From Gammaproteobacteria bacterium (GTDB lineage Bacteria; Gemmatimonadota; Gemmatimonadetes; Longimicrobiales; Gaopeijiaceae), in the NCBI GenBank assembly GCA_028819075.1, contig JAPPMM010000002.1, positions 1-64,000 on the forward strand: 64,000 bases of DNA, in the 5' to 3' direction. The position numbers were made by a program, and so were the translations under genes. The notes under the pieces were generated by a model that had not been told where the DNA came from, made no database searches, and saw only the letters and a program-made list of their open reading frames with translations. This document shows, piece after piece, positions 43,426 through 52,447 of this stretch; the first letter of the stretch is position 1; each line of letters starts with the position of its first letter.

Positions 43426-46400
43426 CTAACGTCGCTTCCTACCCTTCCGCTTTCTCCTCCCCCTCTTCTTCTTCTTGGATTTCTTCTTCTTTCCCTTCTC
43501 GATCAATTTTCTTCGGGGGTCCAACGCCTTGATTCGCAAGTTCCTGTAATTGATTCCGAGAATGCCACATGCGCTCTGACGTTCTTCATAATCCATAACA
43601 AACAGATGCATGTGTCTAATGACAAGATACTGAAGCACTCCATGAGCAATTGGATTATCCTCGAGCGCATCATCTATTCGCCGCAAGTGTTGTTTTGGAA
43701 ATCCGTCTCCATAATCCAACCGCATACCGAACACCGTCAGCTCCGAGACAGGAGAATCCAATTCATCCGCTACGCGCTGAATAGTCGGACTTGGATGAAT
43801 CCAGTTCGGATCACCCAACGCATCCACGATGCGTCTCACCGCGCTATACGACACCAAACGCGTCAACCCGGCAACGGATCGTTGCGCATTTCGAAGTGCT
43901 TCTCCGTACCCACCTGGCCATCTCCCTCCCATCTGTTGCGCCATAAAATCAACAACGATCGGCTCATAGTTGCCCTTCAGGAGCGTCAGAATCTCCGTTA
44001 ACGCTCGCAGCGCCACCTCATAAGCCGCCCGAGCGATCTCCCGTTTTCTCGAAGCGTCAATCGACGCCGGGAAGTTCTTCAGTACCTGTCCGAGAATTTG
44101 AGTAGTTCTAAACGCCGCGCCTAGTTCACGAATTTTCTCCTGCCCAACAGCATACTCATCCCCGTATTCGAGTTCACCTCCTTCGTCGGTGTCCACTCCA
44201 TCCAACACCTCTCGATCCTTCTGTTCAAGAACGCGTCGACGTAGTTCTCGAATATCCCCAACATCCCGAAACTCGGCCTTGGCCAAGTCCGATCTGTCTC
44301 CTTCTAGGAACTGGAGCTCCGCGCGATTTAGGGCAGCGACGGGGCTTCCCTTACATATCTCTCGCGCACACCGTAGCATTTCGTCGAGAATAACTGAATT
44401 CTCCGATAAATGGGCGAGAAATAGAAAAATGTTGGCGTTTCTCTCCTCATATATCGTGTCCGCTAGGTGGGCGACGCATTTCTTTGCCCAATCCTGCTGC
44501 AAGTTTTTAGTTATGTGAAGAGCCGCAAAATAGTAAAAGCAATAATCGTATCTAAATTCGACTCGTCCCTGAAACCCTATCAGCAATCGGCTATCCTTCA
44601 ACATCTTGACCAGCTGTTCAAAGGTGATCGGCAGCTCGTATTTTGTCGTAAACGTCATATATAGCTCACGGAATCGCTCTTCGGATATACCCATATCTTC
44701 CGAACGAAGTATCTCATATGCTAGACGGGCGAGGAATGACGTCTTGATTGAATAGGCGATCTTGTCAGAAGTTAGTGCCAGTGCGTTCTTGATGAACAGC
44801 TCGTAATAGTGGGCGTTGATACTGGCTCGGAGATCGACGGGGCCGACGCTGTCGCTCGCCTGCAAAATACCTAGAATGTAAACCGGATACGAGGGTATTA
44901 AATTGTGGCCAATCACAGTATTGATCGTACGCGTTCGTTGTTCAATCTCCTTAACGAGCGCGGCGGCGTCAATATGGCTGTCCTTGAGAGCCACCCATCG
45001 TTCAACCAACTCTGCACGTCGTTGGAAGCCAAGAGGTTGGATCCGAAAGTGAGCCGCGTCTTCGCGATCTTCCAAGAGAATCCGGCGACGGTCGTCGTCA
45101 ATGCTCTTGAGTTCTTGAGACATCGCATCCGCGAAAAGATATACGCGACCGAAGATGTCGGTCAGGCACGAGATCAGATCGTCAACGGCGATGTGGCCGT
45201 CAGATAGTTTGTCGTAATCATCGACGATGATGGCCCGTTGATCAACGTCGAGCTGGTGATAGGCATCAACCTTGGTGCTGCCGTACTGACGTGAGACAAT
45301 TGTCGAGACGGCGTGAACGACGTCGTCAGGGGATTGGATGGTGCGATGGGCGCGGTCACGGCCGGACATGTAGACGGGAACAACATCGGACGCGAGCAGA
45401 TCGACAACTAATTGCTTGGCGAGGGTCGTTTTGCCTGACGCATCGTCACCGGTGATCAAGACAATGCGCTCGTCGGCCAGGTGGGACGGCATGGCTTCGG
45501 CGCCGATCAGATTCCCGGAGGCGGTTTCGCGAAGTTGGATCTTCCGAACGTGAGGATAAGTGAAGACGTCAGACCGTATCAAGGTGCCAGCGACGGGATG
45601 TTGTACCTGGAGGCCAAGATCGTCCAAGAAGCGGAGAAAATCGTCGGTAAATACGAAATGTTTGCGCTTTCTCGCTCGATTGACCTGCATGTCGGTCATA
45701 GGAGGGCTGAGAGTGTCAGGTATGTAACAATTAGTATCGCGGTCCCAAATTAGGGTCCACAATTGCTGGGTGCGATGTGCGAGGTCGATTGTGATGAGAT
45801 TGAAACCAGTGGAGTTGGTGTCGGAGGCCTGGAGGGCGATGCCCTCGATGTACTGGACCCGTTCGCCAGTGATCTTAGATATCAGACGGTGGTCGGGAAC
45901 ATGTTCATGGCCGGTGATGACAATGTCGGCGTGTTGCTCGATATGAGCAGTCAGAAGGCGGGCGTTGCCAGACTTCATCCAGTTGTAGGGATGGTGAAGC
46001 ATGGCGATCACGAGATCATGCGACCCCGGGGGCTGGGCGGGGAAATGGGATTGGGGTACGAACAGGCTTCCCTGAATCTCGTTACGAGAAGAACACCACG
46101 CGGTGTTTAGGCACATCACCAAGATGGATTTGTCGCGGACTGGAAAATTGTAATGCCAGGCGATTGGGGAATCGACGACGGTTGGCGGGCACCATGCGTC
46201 GCGTTGCTCGAAGAAACTGGCAAGAGGTTGAGTTATCGCGACAAGTACGTCATCCTGTAGCGCTTCTTCGTCTCCATTCACGGCGTTGAGCAATGTTTGG
46301 CGAATAGTAGTCGGGTCGGAAAAATCGCAATCGTGGTTGCCCGGGATGGCAGAGATGTAAACATCCGCGGCGGTTGCCTCCGTTAGAAGCTGCTGGAGTT

Positions 46401-46599
46401 GCTGGACGAGAGAGAATGCGTCTAGTAGTTCGTCTTCAACGCCGGAGTATGACAGATCCCCCGAGACGGCGAGGAGGATTCCGCTACAAGTTTGAGTGCG
46501 AGAGGCAATAGCTCTCGCGAGCAAGGGAGTACGGGCAAGGATTGGATCGGTATTCGACCGGATGTGGAAGTCAGTTAGATGAACAACAGCGAAGGTCAC
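43426..46599 (-). CDS. Calcineurin-like phosphoesterase fused to a STAND-like NTPase, with basic tail
   Basis: A 1057-residue protein. Residues 1-300 form a metallophosphoesterase with all metal motifs: DFH (10-12), GDLSYSG (about 47), GNHDCD (about 86), HHPYNW (about 202) and GHEHVPDH (about 233). Around 375 a P-loop NTPase begins: GDDASGKTTL Walker A, RAIIVDDYDKL as Walker B (about 455), then a helical sensor region and an all-helical repeat-like C-terminal half. The last 24 residues are almost all Lys/Arg/Gly/Ser. GTG 46599 is preceded by a GGAGA site. The base composition is visibly less GC-rich than its neighbours. It is convergent with the type I restriction genes. Architecture fits STAND/NACHT-type immune proteins with a phosphoesterase effector; target and trigger are unknown. 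Confidence 0.8.
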   Translation of the reverse strand: MTFAVVHLTDFHIRSNTDPILARTPLLARAIASRTQTCSGILLAVSGDLSYSGVEDELLDAFSLVQQLQQLLTEATAADVYISAIPGNHDCDFSDPTTIRQTLLNAVNGDEEALQDDVLVAITQPLASFFEQRDAWCPPTVVDSPIAWHYNFPVRDKSILVMCLNTAWCSSRNEIQGSLFVPQSHFPAQPPGSHDLVIAMLHHPYNWMKSGNARLLTAHIEQHADIVITGHEHVPDHRLISKITGERVQYIEGIALQASDTNSTGFNLITIDLAHRTQQLWTLIWDRDTNCYIPDTLSPPMTDMQVNRARKRKHFVFTDDFLRFLDDLGLQVQHPVAGTLIRSDVFTYPHVRKIQLRETASGNLIGAEAMPSHLADERIVLITGDDASGKTTLAKQLVVDLLASDVVPVYMSGRDRAHRTIQSPDDVVHAVSTIVSRQYGSTKVDAYHQLDVDQRAIIVDDYDKLSDGHIAVDDLISCLTDIFGRVYLFADAMSQELKSIDDDRRRILLEDREDAAHFRIQPLGFQRRAELVERWVALKDSHIDAAALVKEIEQRTRTINTVIGHNLIPSYPVYILGILQASDSVGPVDLRASINAHYYELFIKNALALTSDKIAYSIKTSFLARLAYEILRSEDMGISEERFRELYMTFTTKYELPITFEQLVKMLKDSRLLIGFQGRVEFRYDYCFYYFAALHITKNLQQDWAKKCVAHLADTIYEERNANIFLFLAHLSENSVILDEMLRCAREICKGSPVAALNRAELQFLEGDRSDLAKAEFRDVGDIRELRRRVLEQKDREVLDGVDTDEGGELEYGDEYAVGQEKIRELGAAFRTTQILGQVLKNFPASIDASRKREIARAAYEVALRALTEILTLLKGNYEPIVVDFMAQQMGGRWPGGYGEALRNAQRSVAGLTRLVSYSAVRRIVDALGDPNWIHPSPTIQRVADELDSPVSELTVFGMRLDYGDGFPKQHLRRIDDALEDNPIAHGVLQYLVIRHMHLFVMDYEERQSACGILGINYRNLRIKALDPRRKLIEKGKKKKSKKKKRGRRKRKGRKRR

Positions 46600-46980
46600 G
46601 GAAAGTCTCCATTGTTCCTATTGGTGACGAAATGCTGGAAGGCTAGCGAGGACTGGATACAAACGTAACGCGACAAAGGGACGGAGACGGAGGTCGCATC
46701 TGGCGGTTGAGGGTTCTTGGCAAAGCGAAATGTGCGACGGATACTACGTTAAGGGTGTCGGGCATTTCAGAGATTGGTGGCTGGCGGGCAGCTTGGATTT
46801 CCGATGCGACTACTCGAAGGCCGGAAGGGATGAGCCTCAGGGAAAGCACAGGGGCGGCCGCATTTCCGGCCAGCGGCGTTTCGGTCCTTTGCTCGCGACC
46901 GTGACAGCGAAGACGGCGGCTCCACGTTCGTCGCTGAGGACTGCGCGAGGAGATATCGGGTACGGGCACGCATTCCCCCC
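46600..46980. other. Intergenic stretch upstream of the phosphoesterase-NTPase gene
   Basis: 381 bp without a credible gene. It must hold the promoter of the divergent-type minus-strand gene ending at 46599, but no clear -35/-10 pair is visible. The GC content rises from left to right, marking the right border of the AT-richer block. Confidence 0.5.
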
Positions 46981-49347
46981 TCACTTCGCCACCCCCCTCT
47001 CCCTCAGAATCTCCCACACACGGTCGGGTCTGATCGGAATCTCCACATGCGTCACCCCTAGGTGCGCCAGCGCATCCACCACCGCATTCGCAATCGCCGG
47101 CGGCGCCCCCACCGTAGCCGACTCCCCAACCCCCTTCGCCCCCAGCGGATGATGCGGCGAGGGCGTCACCGTATGCCCCGTCTCCCACGCCGGCGTCTCC
47201 ACCGCGGTCGGCACCAGGTAGTCCATGAACGAGCCGGCCAGGTTGTTGCCGTCTTCGTCGTAAGGAATCTCCTCATACAGCGCAGGTCCGATCCCCTGGG
47301 TCAGCCCCCCATGGATCTGGCCCTGGACGATCATCGGGTTGATGATGTTCCCGCAGTCATCCACCGCCACGAATCGCCGCACGGTCACCTCGCCCGTGCC
47401 GCGTTCGATGTCCACGACGCAGATGTAGGTGCCGAAGGGGAAGGTGAGGTTGGGCGGGTCGTAGTAGTTGGTTGCCTCCAGCCCGGGCTCCATCCCCGCG
47501 GGCATGTTGGTGTAGGCGGCGAAGGCGCAGTCCTGGATGGACACCGACTTGTCGGGCGCGCCCTTCACCGAGAAGGTGCCGGGCTCCCAGTCCAGGTCCT
47601 CTTCGCTCACCTCGAGCAGGTGCGCGGCGATCTTCGCGGCCTTGTCGCGGATCTGGCGGGCGGCCATCGCGCCCGCGGCGCCCGCGGTCGGGGTCGAGCG
47701 GCTGGCGTACGTGCCCAGCCCGTAGGGGGCGGTGTCGGTGTCGCCCTCCTCCACCTGCACGTGCGCGGCCGGGAGGCCCAGCTCCTCGGCGATGATCTGC
47801 GCGTAGGTGGTCTCGTGGCCCTGGCCCTGCGACTTGGTGCCGAAGCGGGCGATCGCCTTGCCGGTCGGGTGCACGCGCACCTCGGCCGAATCGAACATCT
47901 TGATGCCCAGGATGTCGAAGTCCTTCGACGGGCCGGCGCCCAGCACCTCGGTGAAGCTGCACACGCCGATCCCCATCAGCTCGCCGCGCGCGCGCTTCTC
48001 GGCCTGCTCGGCGCGCAGCTCGTCGTAGCCGATCATCTCCTTCGCCTTGTCCATCGCGGCCTGGTAGTCGCCGCTGTCATACTCCCAGCCGAGCGGTGAC
48101 TGGTAGGGGAAGGCCTCCTTGGGGATGAAGTTCTCCTCGCGCAGTTGCGCCGGATCCTTGCCGACCTTGTGGGCCAGCGTGTCGACCACCCGCTCCATGC
48201 AGTGCACGGCCTCGGTCACGCGGAACGAGCAGCGGTACGCGACGCCTCCCGGCGGCTTGTTGGTGTAGACCGCGTCGACCTCGGCGTACGCCTGCTCCAT
48301 GTCGTAGGACCCGGTGCAGATCGAGAAGAGGCCCGCCGGCCACTTCGACGGCGCGGCCTGGGCGTCGGAGTACCCATGGTCCGCGATCGTCTTGATGCGC
48401 AGCGCCCGGATCTTGCCGTCGGCGTTGGCCGCGATCTCGGCGTCCATGTGATAGTCGCGCGCGAAGGAGTCGGCCTGGAGGTTCTCCATCCTGTCCTCGA
48501 TCCATTTCACCGGCTTGCCCAGCACCACCGACGCCGCGATGGCGACCACGTAGCCGGGGTAGACCGGGACCTTGCCGCCGAAGCCGCCCCCGATGTCGGG
48601 GCTCACCACGCGGATCTTCTCCTCGGAGAGCCCCACGTGGCCCGCCACCAGTGCGAGCACGGTGCGGATGGCGTGCGGCGCCTGGGTGGTCATGTAGACC
48701 GTCAGGTGCCCCTCGACCGGGTTGAAGTCGGCGAGGCAGCCGCAGGTCTCGATGGACGCCACGTGGATGCGCGGCACGTGCATCTTCTCGCGCACCACGA
48801 CATCGGCTTCATCGAAGATCCGGTCCGTGGCCTCCTTGTCGCCCGCCTCCCAGTGCCAGATGTGGTTGTCGGTCTTGCCTTCCTTGTCGGTGCGGAGCAC
48901 GGGCGCGTCGTCCTCGAGCGCCTTGAAGGGGTCGATGACCGGCTTCATGGGCTCGTAGTCGACCTCGACCGCGGCCACGCCGTCGGCGGCCGCGTAGCGC
49001 GAGGTGGCGATCACCCCGGCCACCTCCTGCGCCTGGTACATCACGGTGTCCGTGGGGAGCACCATCTGGGTGTCCGACATGAGGGTCGGCATCCAGTGCA
49101 GACCGTACGCCTCCAGGTCCTTGCCCGTGAGCACCGCGAGCACGCCGGGAATCTCGAGCGCCTTCGAGGAGTCGATGTTCTTGATTTTGCCGTAGGCGAT
49201 GGGGCTCCGGACGATGTCCAGCCACAGCATCCCCGGCAGCGTGAAGTCGTCGATGTAGTTGCCCTTGCCCTGCAGGAAGCGCGGGTCCTCCTTGCGCTTC
49301 ATGGAGTGGCCCATGCCGCAGATCTTGGCGGATGTTCTCGGTGCCAT
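46981..49347 (-). CDS. coxL: Aerobic CO dehydrogenase large subunit, form I
   Basis: A 788-residue molybdopterin subunit. The active-site loop reads AYRCSFR (residues about 370-376), whose Cys binds copper in the Mo-Cu cluster; this motif separates form I, true CO dehydrogenases, from form II relatives (AYRGAGR). GGGFGGK and the C-terminal GVGESATVG, with the catalytic Glu, are also present. Reaction: CO + H2O to CO2, with electrons passed to the FeS and FAD subunits. ATG 49347 was chosen because the similarity begins there; the stop of coxS overlaps its first base. Last gene of the operon. Confidence 0.95.
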   Translation of the reverse strand: MAPRTSAKICGMGHSMKRKEDPRFLQGKGNYIDDFTLPGMLWLDIVRSPIAYGKIKNIDSSKALEIPGVLAVLTGKDLEAYGLHWMPTLMSDTQMVLPTDTVMYQAQEVAGVIATSRYAAADGVAAVEVDYEPMKPVIDPFKALEDDAPVLRTDKEGKTDNHIWHWEAGDKEATDRIFDEADVVVREKMHVPRIHVASIETCGCLADFNPVEGHLTVYMTTQAPHAIRTVLALVAGHVGLSEEKIRVVSPDIGGGFGGKVPVYPGYVVAIAASVVLGKPVKWIEDRMENLQADSFARDYHMDAEIAANADGKIRALRIKTIADHGYSDAQAAPSKWPAGLFSICTGSYDMEQAYAEVDAVYTNKPPGGVAYRCSFRVTEAVHCMERVVDTLAHKVGKDPAQLREENFIPKEAFPYQSPLGWEYDSGDYQAAMDKAKEMIGYDELRAEQAEKRARGELMGIGVCSFTEVLGAGPSKDFDILGIKMFDSAEVRVHPTGKAIARFGTKSQGQGHETTYAQIIAEELGLPAAHVQVEEGDTDTAPYGLGTYASRSTPTAGAAGAMAARQIRDKAAKIAAHLLEVSEEDLDWEPGTFSVKGAPDKSVSIQDCAFAAYTNMPAGMEPGLEATNYYDPPNLTFPFGTYICVVDIERGTGEVTVRRFVAVDDCGNIINPMIVQGQIHGGLTQGIGPALYEEIPYDEDGNNLAGSFMDYLVPTAVETPAWETGHTVTPSPHHPLGAKGVGESATVGAPPAIANAVVDALAHLGVTHVEIPIRPDRVWEILRERGVAK

Positions 49348-49826
49348 CAGTCGCCCTCCCCCGTCTTCGCGGCGGCGTACTCGACCGCCTTGACGATGTT
49401 CACGTATCCGGTGCAGCGGCAGAGATTCCCGGAGATGGCCTCGCGGATCTCGGCTTCGCTGGGGTTCGGATTGCTTTCGAGCAGCGCGGTCCCGGTCATG
49501 AGCATGCCGGGGGTGCAGAAGCCGCACTGGAGGCCGTGCTCCTCCTGGAAGCCCTCCTGCAGCGGGGTCATGCCGTCGGCGCCCGCGAGCCCTTCCACGG
49601 TGCCGATCTCGGCCCCGTCGGCCTGGACGGCCAGCACGGTGCACGACTTCACGGGCACGCCGCCCATCAGCACGGTGCACGCGCCGCAGTGCGTGGTGTC
49701 GCAGCCGATGTGGGTGCCGGTGAGCGCGAGGTCGTCGCGGATCAGGTGCACGAGCAGAAGCCGCGAGTCGACGGCGGCCGCGTGGGCCTCGCCGTTCACG
49801 GTGACGTTGATGTTGTGTGTGGCCAT
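49347..49826 (-). CDS. coxS: CO dehydrogenase small (2Fe-2S) subunit
   Basis: A 159-residue iron-sulfur subunit. The N-terminal ferredoxin-like cluster is bound by [11 protein letters not shown] plus a later Cys (VKSCTV), and the C-terminal four-helix cluster by QCGFCTPGM and NLCRCTGY. These carry electrons from the molybdenum site to FAD. The ATG 49826 starts at a normal position ([12 protein letters not shown]). The stop overlaps the coxL start, and coxM ends 4 bp upstream. Confidence 0.94.
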   Translation of the reverse strand: MATHNINVTVNGEAHAAAVDSRLLLVHLIRDDLALTGTHIGCDTTHCGACTVLMGGVPVKSCTVLAVQADGAEIGTVEGLAGADGMTPLQEGFQEEHGLQCGFCTPGMLMTGTALLESNPNPSEAEIREAISGNLCRCTGYVNIVKAVEYAAAKTGEGD

Positions 49827-49830
49827 CGCT

Positions 49831-50697
49831 TTATCCTCCTGCGCGCGCGAGCGCCCTGCGGATGGCACGGGCGGTGAGCACGCGGGCCATGTTCTGCTTG
49901 TATTCGATGGAACCGCGCCGGTCGGGGATGGGCTCGGTGGCGTCGGCGGCGGCCTGGGAGGCGGCGGCGATGACGTCGTCGGTGGGAGCCGCGCCCTTGA
50001 GCGCGTCCTCCGCGGCGGTCGCGCGGATGGGGGCGATGCCCAGGTTGGTGAGCCCGATGCCCGCGCTCGCCACGGTACCGTCGTCGGCCAGCGAGAGCTG
50101 AACGGCGGATCCGGCCACGGCGTAGTCGCCCACCTTGCGCTCGAGCTTGACGTAGGCGCCGCCGCTGTTGGGGGCGGGCGCCGGGATGCGGATTTCGGTC
50201 AGGATCTCATCCTCTCCGAGCGCCGTCATGAAGAGCCCGAAGAAGAACTCGCCGATGTCGATGGTGCGCGCGCCGTCCGGTCCCGTGGCCACCACCTGGG
50301 CGCCGAGCGCCAGCATGGTCGCGGGATGGTCGTTGGCGGGGTCGCCGTGCGCGATGTTGCCGCAGATGGTGGCGCGGTTCCGCACCAGCGGGTCGGCGAT
50401 CACCTTCGCGGTGTCGAGCAGGATGGGATAGCGCTCCGCCACCACTGCCGACTGCTCCAGTTGTGTCTCGGTGACCAGCGCGCCGATGCGCAGGAAACCG
50501 TCCTCTTCCGCGAGCGTGTCGAGGCCCGGAATGCGGCCGATGTCCACGATGTTCGCCGGCGACGCCAGGCGCAGCTTCAGCATCGGCAGCAGGCTCTGTC
50601 CGCCCGACATCACCTTCGGGTCGTCGAGGGAGCCGAGCAGCCCCAGCGCCTCGTCCAGCGAGCCGGGGGCGTGATAGTCGAACTGCGGGGGAATCAT
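49831..50697 (-). CDS. coxM: CO dehydrogenase medium (FAD) subunit
   Basis: A 288-residue FAD-binding subunit. [18 protein letters not shown] and [18 protein letters not shown] are the two FAD-pyrophosphate loops typical of CoxM/XdhB proteins; the end follows the CODH_medium C-terminal domain. Electrons leave the enzyme here to the quinone pool or a partner. Order coxM-S-L is the usual form I order. It follows coxG by 22 bp. Confidence 0.93.
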   Translation of the reverse strand: MIPPQFDYHAPGSLDEALGLLGSLDDPKVMSGGQSLLPMLKLRLASPANIVDIGRIPGLDTLAEEDGFLRIGALVTETQLEQSAVVAERYPILLDTAKVIADPLVRNRATICGNIAHGDPANDHPATMLALGAQVVATGPDGARTIDIGEFFFGLFMTALGEDEILTEIRIPAPAPNSGGAYVKLERKVGDYAVAGSAVQLSLADDGTVASAGIGLTNLGIAPIRATAAEDALKGAAPTDDVIAAASQAAADATEPIPDRRGSIEYKQNMARVLTARAIRRALARAGG

Positions 50698-50719
50698 GTC
50701 TCAGCTCTCCTCTGCCGGT

Positions 50720-51163
50720 TCAGGCAAGTGCTTTGGTGAGGTTTCCCACAAACTCCTGTAGCATCTTCTTCGACACGACCTGGATCATGCCGCGTCCCAT
50801 CTGGGCCAGAATTCCGGTCACAACGACATCGGAATCGATCGTCACCTCGGTGCGCGCGTCGCCGTGCGCGACCACTTGGCTGGTCATGGTCATCTCGGCG
50901 GTGCCCATGCCGCGCTTGCCCCGGCCGCGGGCGCGCACCTGCACGGACCGCTCGCTCTCGTCCAACTGGAAGGATACGGTCCCGTCGTATGCCACCGCGA
51001 GGGGTCCGACCTTCACGAACATCCCGCCCGAGTAGGTGTTGTCGTCGATCATGTCGCCCATCTTCGCGCCGGGGAGCAGGTCCGCGACCTGGTCGGGGTC
51101 GGAGAGCAGCGCCCAGACGTCGGCCGCGGGCGCGTCGATGGTGAAGCCGTCCTGGATTTTCAT
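50720..51163 (-). CDS. coxG: CoxG-like SRPBCC protein
   Basis: A 147-residue protein of the SRPBCC/START-like fold, with DGFTIDAPAADVWALLSDPDQVADLLPGA at the start and the KKMLQEFVGNL helix at the end. CoxG helps anchor CO dehydrogenase to the inner face of the membrane in studied bacteria and may bind a quinone. ATG 51163 begins the similarity. Between CoxE and coxM. Confidence 0.88.
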   Translation of the reverse strand: MKIQDGFTIDAPAADVWALLSDPDQVADLLPGAKMGDMIDDNTYSGGMFVKVGPLAVAYDGTVSFQLDESERSVQVRARGRGKRGMGTAEMTMTSQVVAHGDARTEVTIDSDVVVTGILAQMGRGMIQVVSKKMLQEFVGNLTKALA

Positions 51164-51240
51164 GCGGGTTATTTCTCCGGTTATTCCGGTTACTCGGTCA
51201 TTTCCGTTAGTCTCGCGATTCCGGGATCGTCGCGCATCGT

Positions 51241-52410
51241 CTAGCGCTCGATCATCGGCAGGATGGCTTCCAGCGCCTCCAGGTTGTGGGCGGGCACGAG
51301 GCGGTCCACGTGCGGCAGCGCCGCCTGCATGCCCTTCGCCTCCGGACGGTAGCGCGGGTCGCCCATGAGCGGGTTGAGCCAGATGATCCGGCGGGCGCGC
51401 CGGCGGATGGCCAGCAGGGCCGTCTCGAGCGACTCCGTGTCGCCCCGGTCGAGCCCGTCGCTCAGGATCAACACCGTGGTATCGCTTCGCACGGTGTGCC
51501 GCAGGTGGTGGTCGACGAAGGCGAGCAGGCACTCGCCGATGCGGGTCCCGCCGGACCAGTCACGCACGTTGCGGGCGAGCCGCTCCAGGGTGCCGGCCAC
51601 GTCGCCCGTCCGGAGCCACGGGGTGAGGCGCGTGAGCGAGGTGTTGAAGGCGAAGATCTCGGTGCGGCGCGTGACCTTGCGCAGCGCGAAGACGAAGGCG
51701 AGCAGGAAGCGCGAGCAGGCGTCCATCGACCCGCTGGTGTCGCACAGGACTACCAGGCTGGGGAGCTCGACCGCCCGCGCGCGGCGCGCCAGCTCGACCA
51801 GTTCGCCGCCGTGGGCCAGCGAGCGGCGGAAACTCCGGCGCACGTCCACCACCGGCCCGCGCTCCGATGGCACCAGCCGGCGGCTCGGCCGGGTGGCGAT
51901 GCGGCGCGCGAGGCGTTCGAGCAGACGCTCCATGTCGCGGAGATCGTCCGGGGTGCACTCGTCGAAGACCTTCTTGCGCAGGAGCGCGCGCGGGCTGTAG
52001 CCGGGGAGGTCGCCGTCGGCGTCGGGCGCCTCCGCGTCGCCCCGGCCGGTCCGTTCGTCCAGTTCGCGGCGGATCCGCGCCAGCGGCGCCTCGGTGTTCT
52101 CGTCGCCTCGCCAGCGGCGGGGGGTGCGGGGGGCGTTCCGGGCGTGGGCGGGGCGGGGGAGGGCGGCGCGGCGCCAGCTCTCGTCGAACAGGCGGTCGAA
52201 CTCCGCCCACCAGCGGCGCGGGATCCTGAGCGCGCTGCGGAGTGCCAGCCGCACCTCTTCCGGGTCGCCGATGTCGACGAAGCGGAGGGCCGCGGTGCCG
52301 TCGATCTCATCGCGGAGGCCGACGGGCACGCCGGCGTGGCGAAGTTCGCCGGAGAAGCGAGCCAGATGGGCGACGAGTTCTCGCTCCGGGGCCGGGGCCG
52401 CGGCGGGCAT
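51241..52410 (-). CDS. coxE: CoxE-like von Willebrand factor A protein
   Basis: A 389-residue protein with a C-terminal VWA domain; the MIDAS motif is DTSGSMD (residues about 236-242), followed by TRIGECL with the Thr and ILSDGLDRGD with the Asp. The N-terminal half is a helical Arg-rich domain. CoxE works with the AAA ATPase CoxD in maturing the copper-molybdenum centre. ATG 52410 gives the family length; the frame runs upstream without similarity. Followed by coxG after 77 bp. Confidence 0.88.
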   Translation of the reverse strand: MPAAAPAPERELVAHLARFSGELRHAGVPVGLRDEIDGTAALRFVDIGDPEEVRLALRSALRIPRRWWAEFDRLFDESWRRAALPRPAHARNAPRTPRRWRGDENTEAPLARIRRELDERTGRGDAEAPDADGDLPGYSPRALLRKKVFDECTPDDLRDMERLLERLARRIATRPSRRLVPSERGPVVDVRRSFRRSLAHGGELVELARRARAVELPSLVVLCDTSGSMDACSRFLLAFVFALRKVTRRTEIFAFNTSLTRLTPWLRTGDVAGTLERLARNVRDWSGGTRIGECLLAFVDHHLRHTVRSDTTVLILSDGLDRGDTESLETALLAIRRRARRIIWLNPLMGDPRYRPEAKGMQAALPHVDRLVPAHNLEALEAILPMIER

Positions 52411-52447
52411 CAGCGGAGCCCTTGGCGAGCTGGCGCGGCCGCGCGCA

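Noticed and set aside
46643-47188. Minus-strand frame upstream of the phosphoesterase-NTPase gene
   Set aside because: Gly-rich, low-complexity, overlapping the end of coxL; no start signal or similarity.
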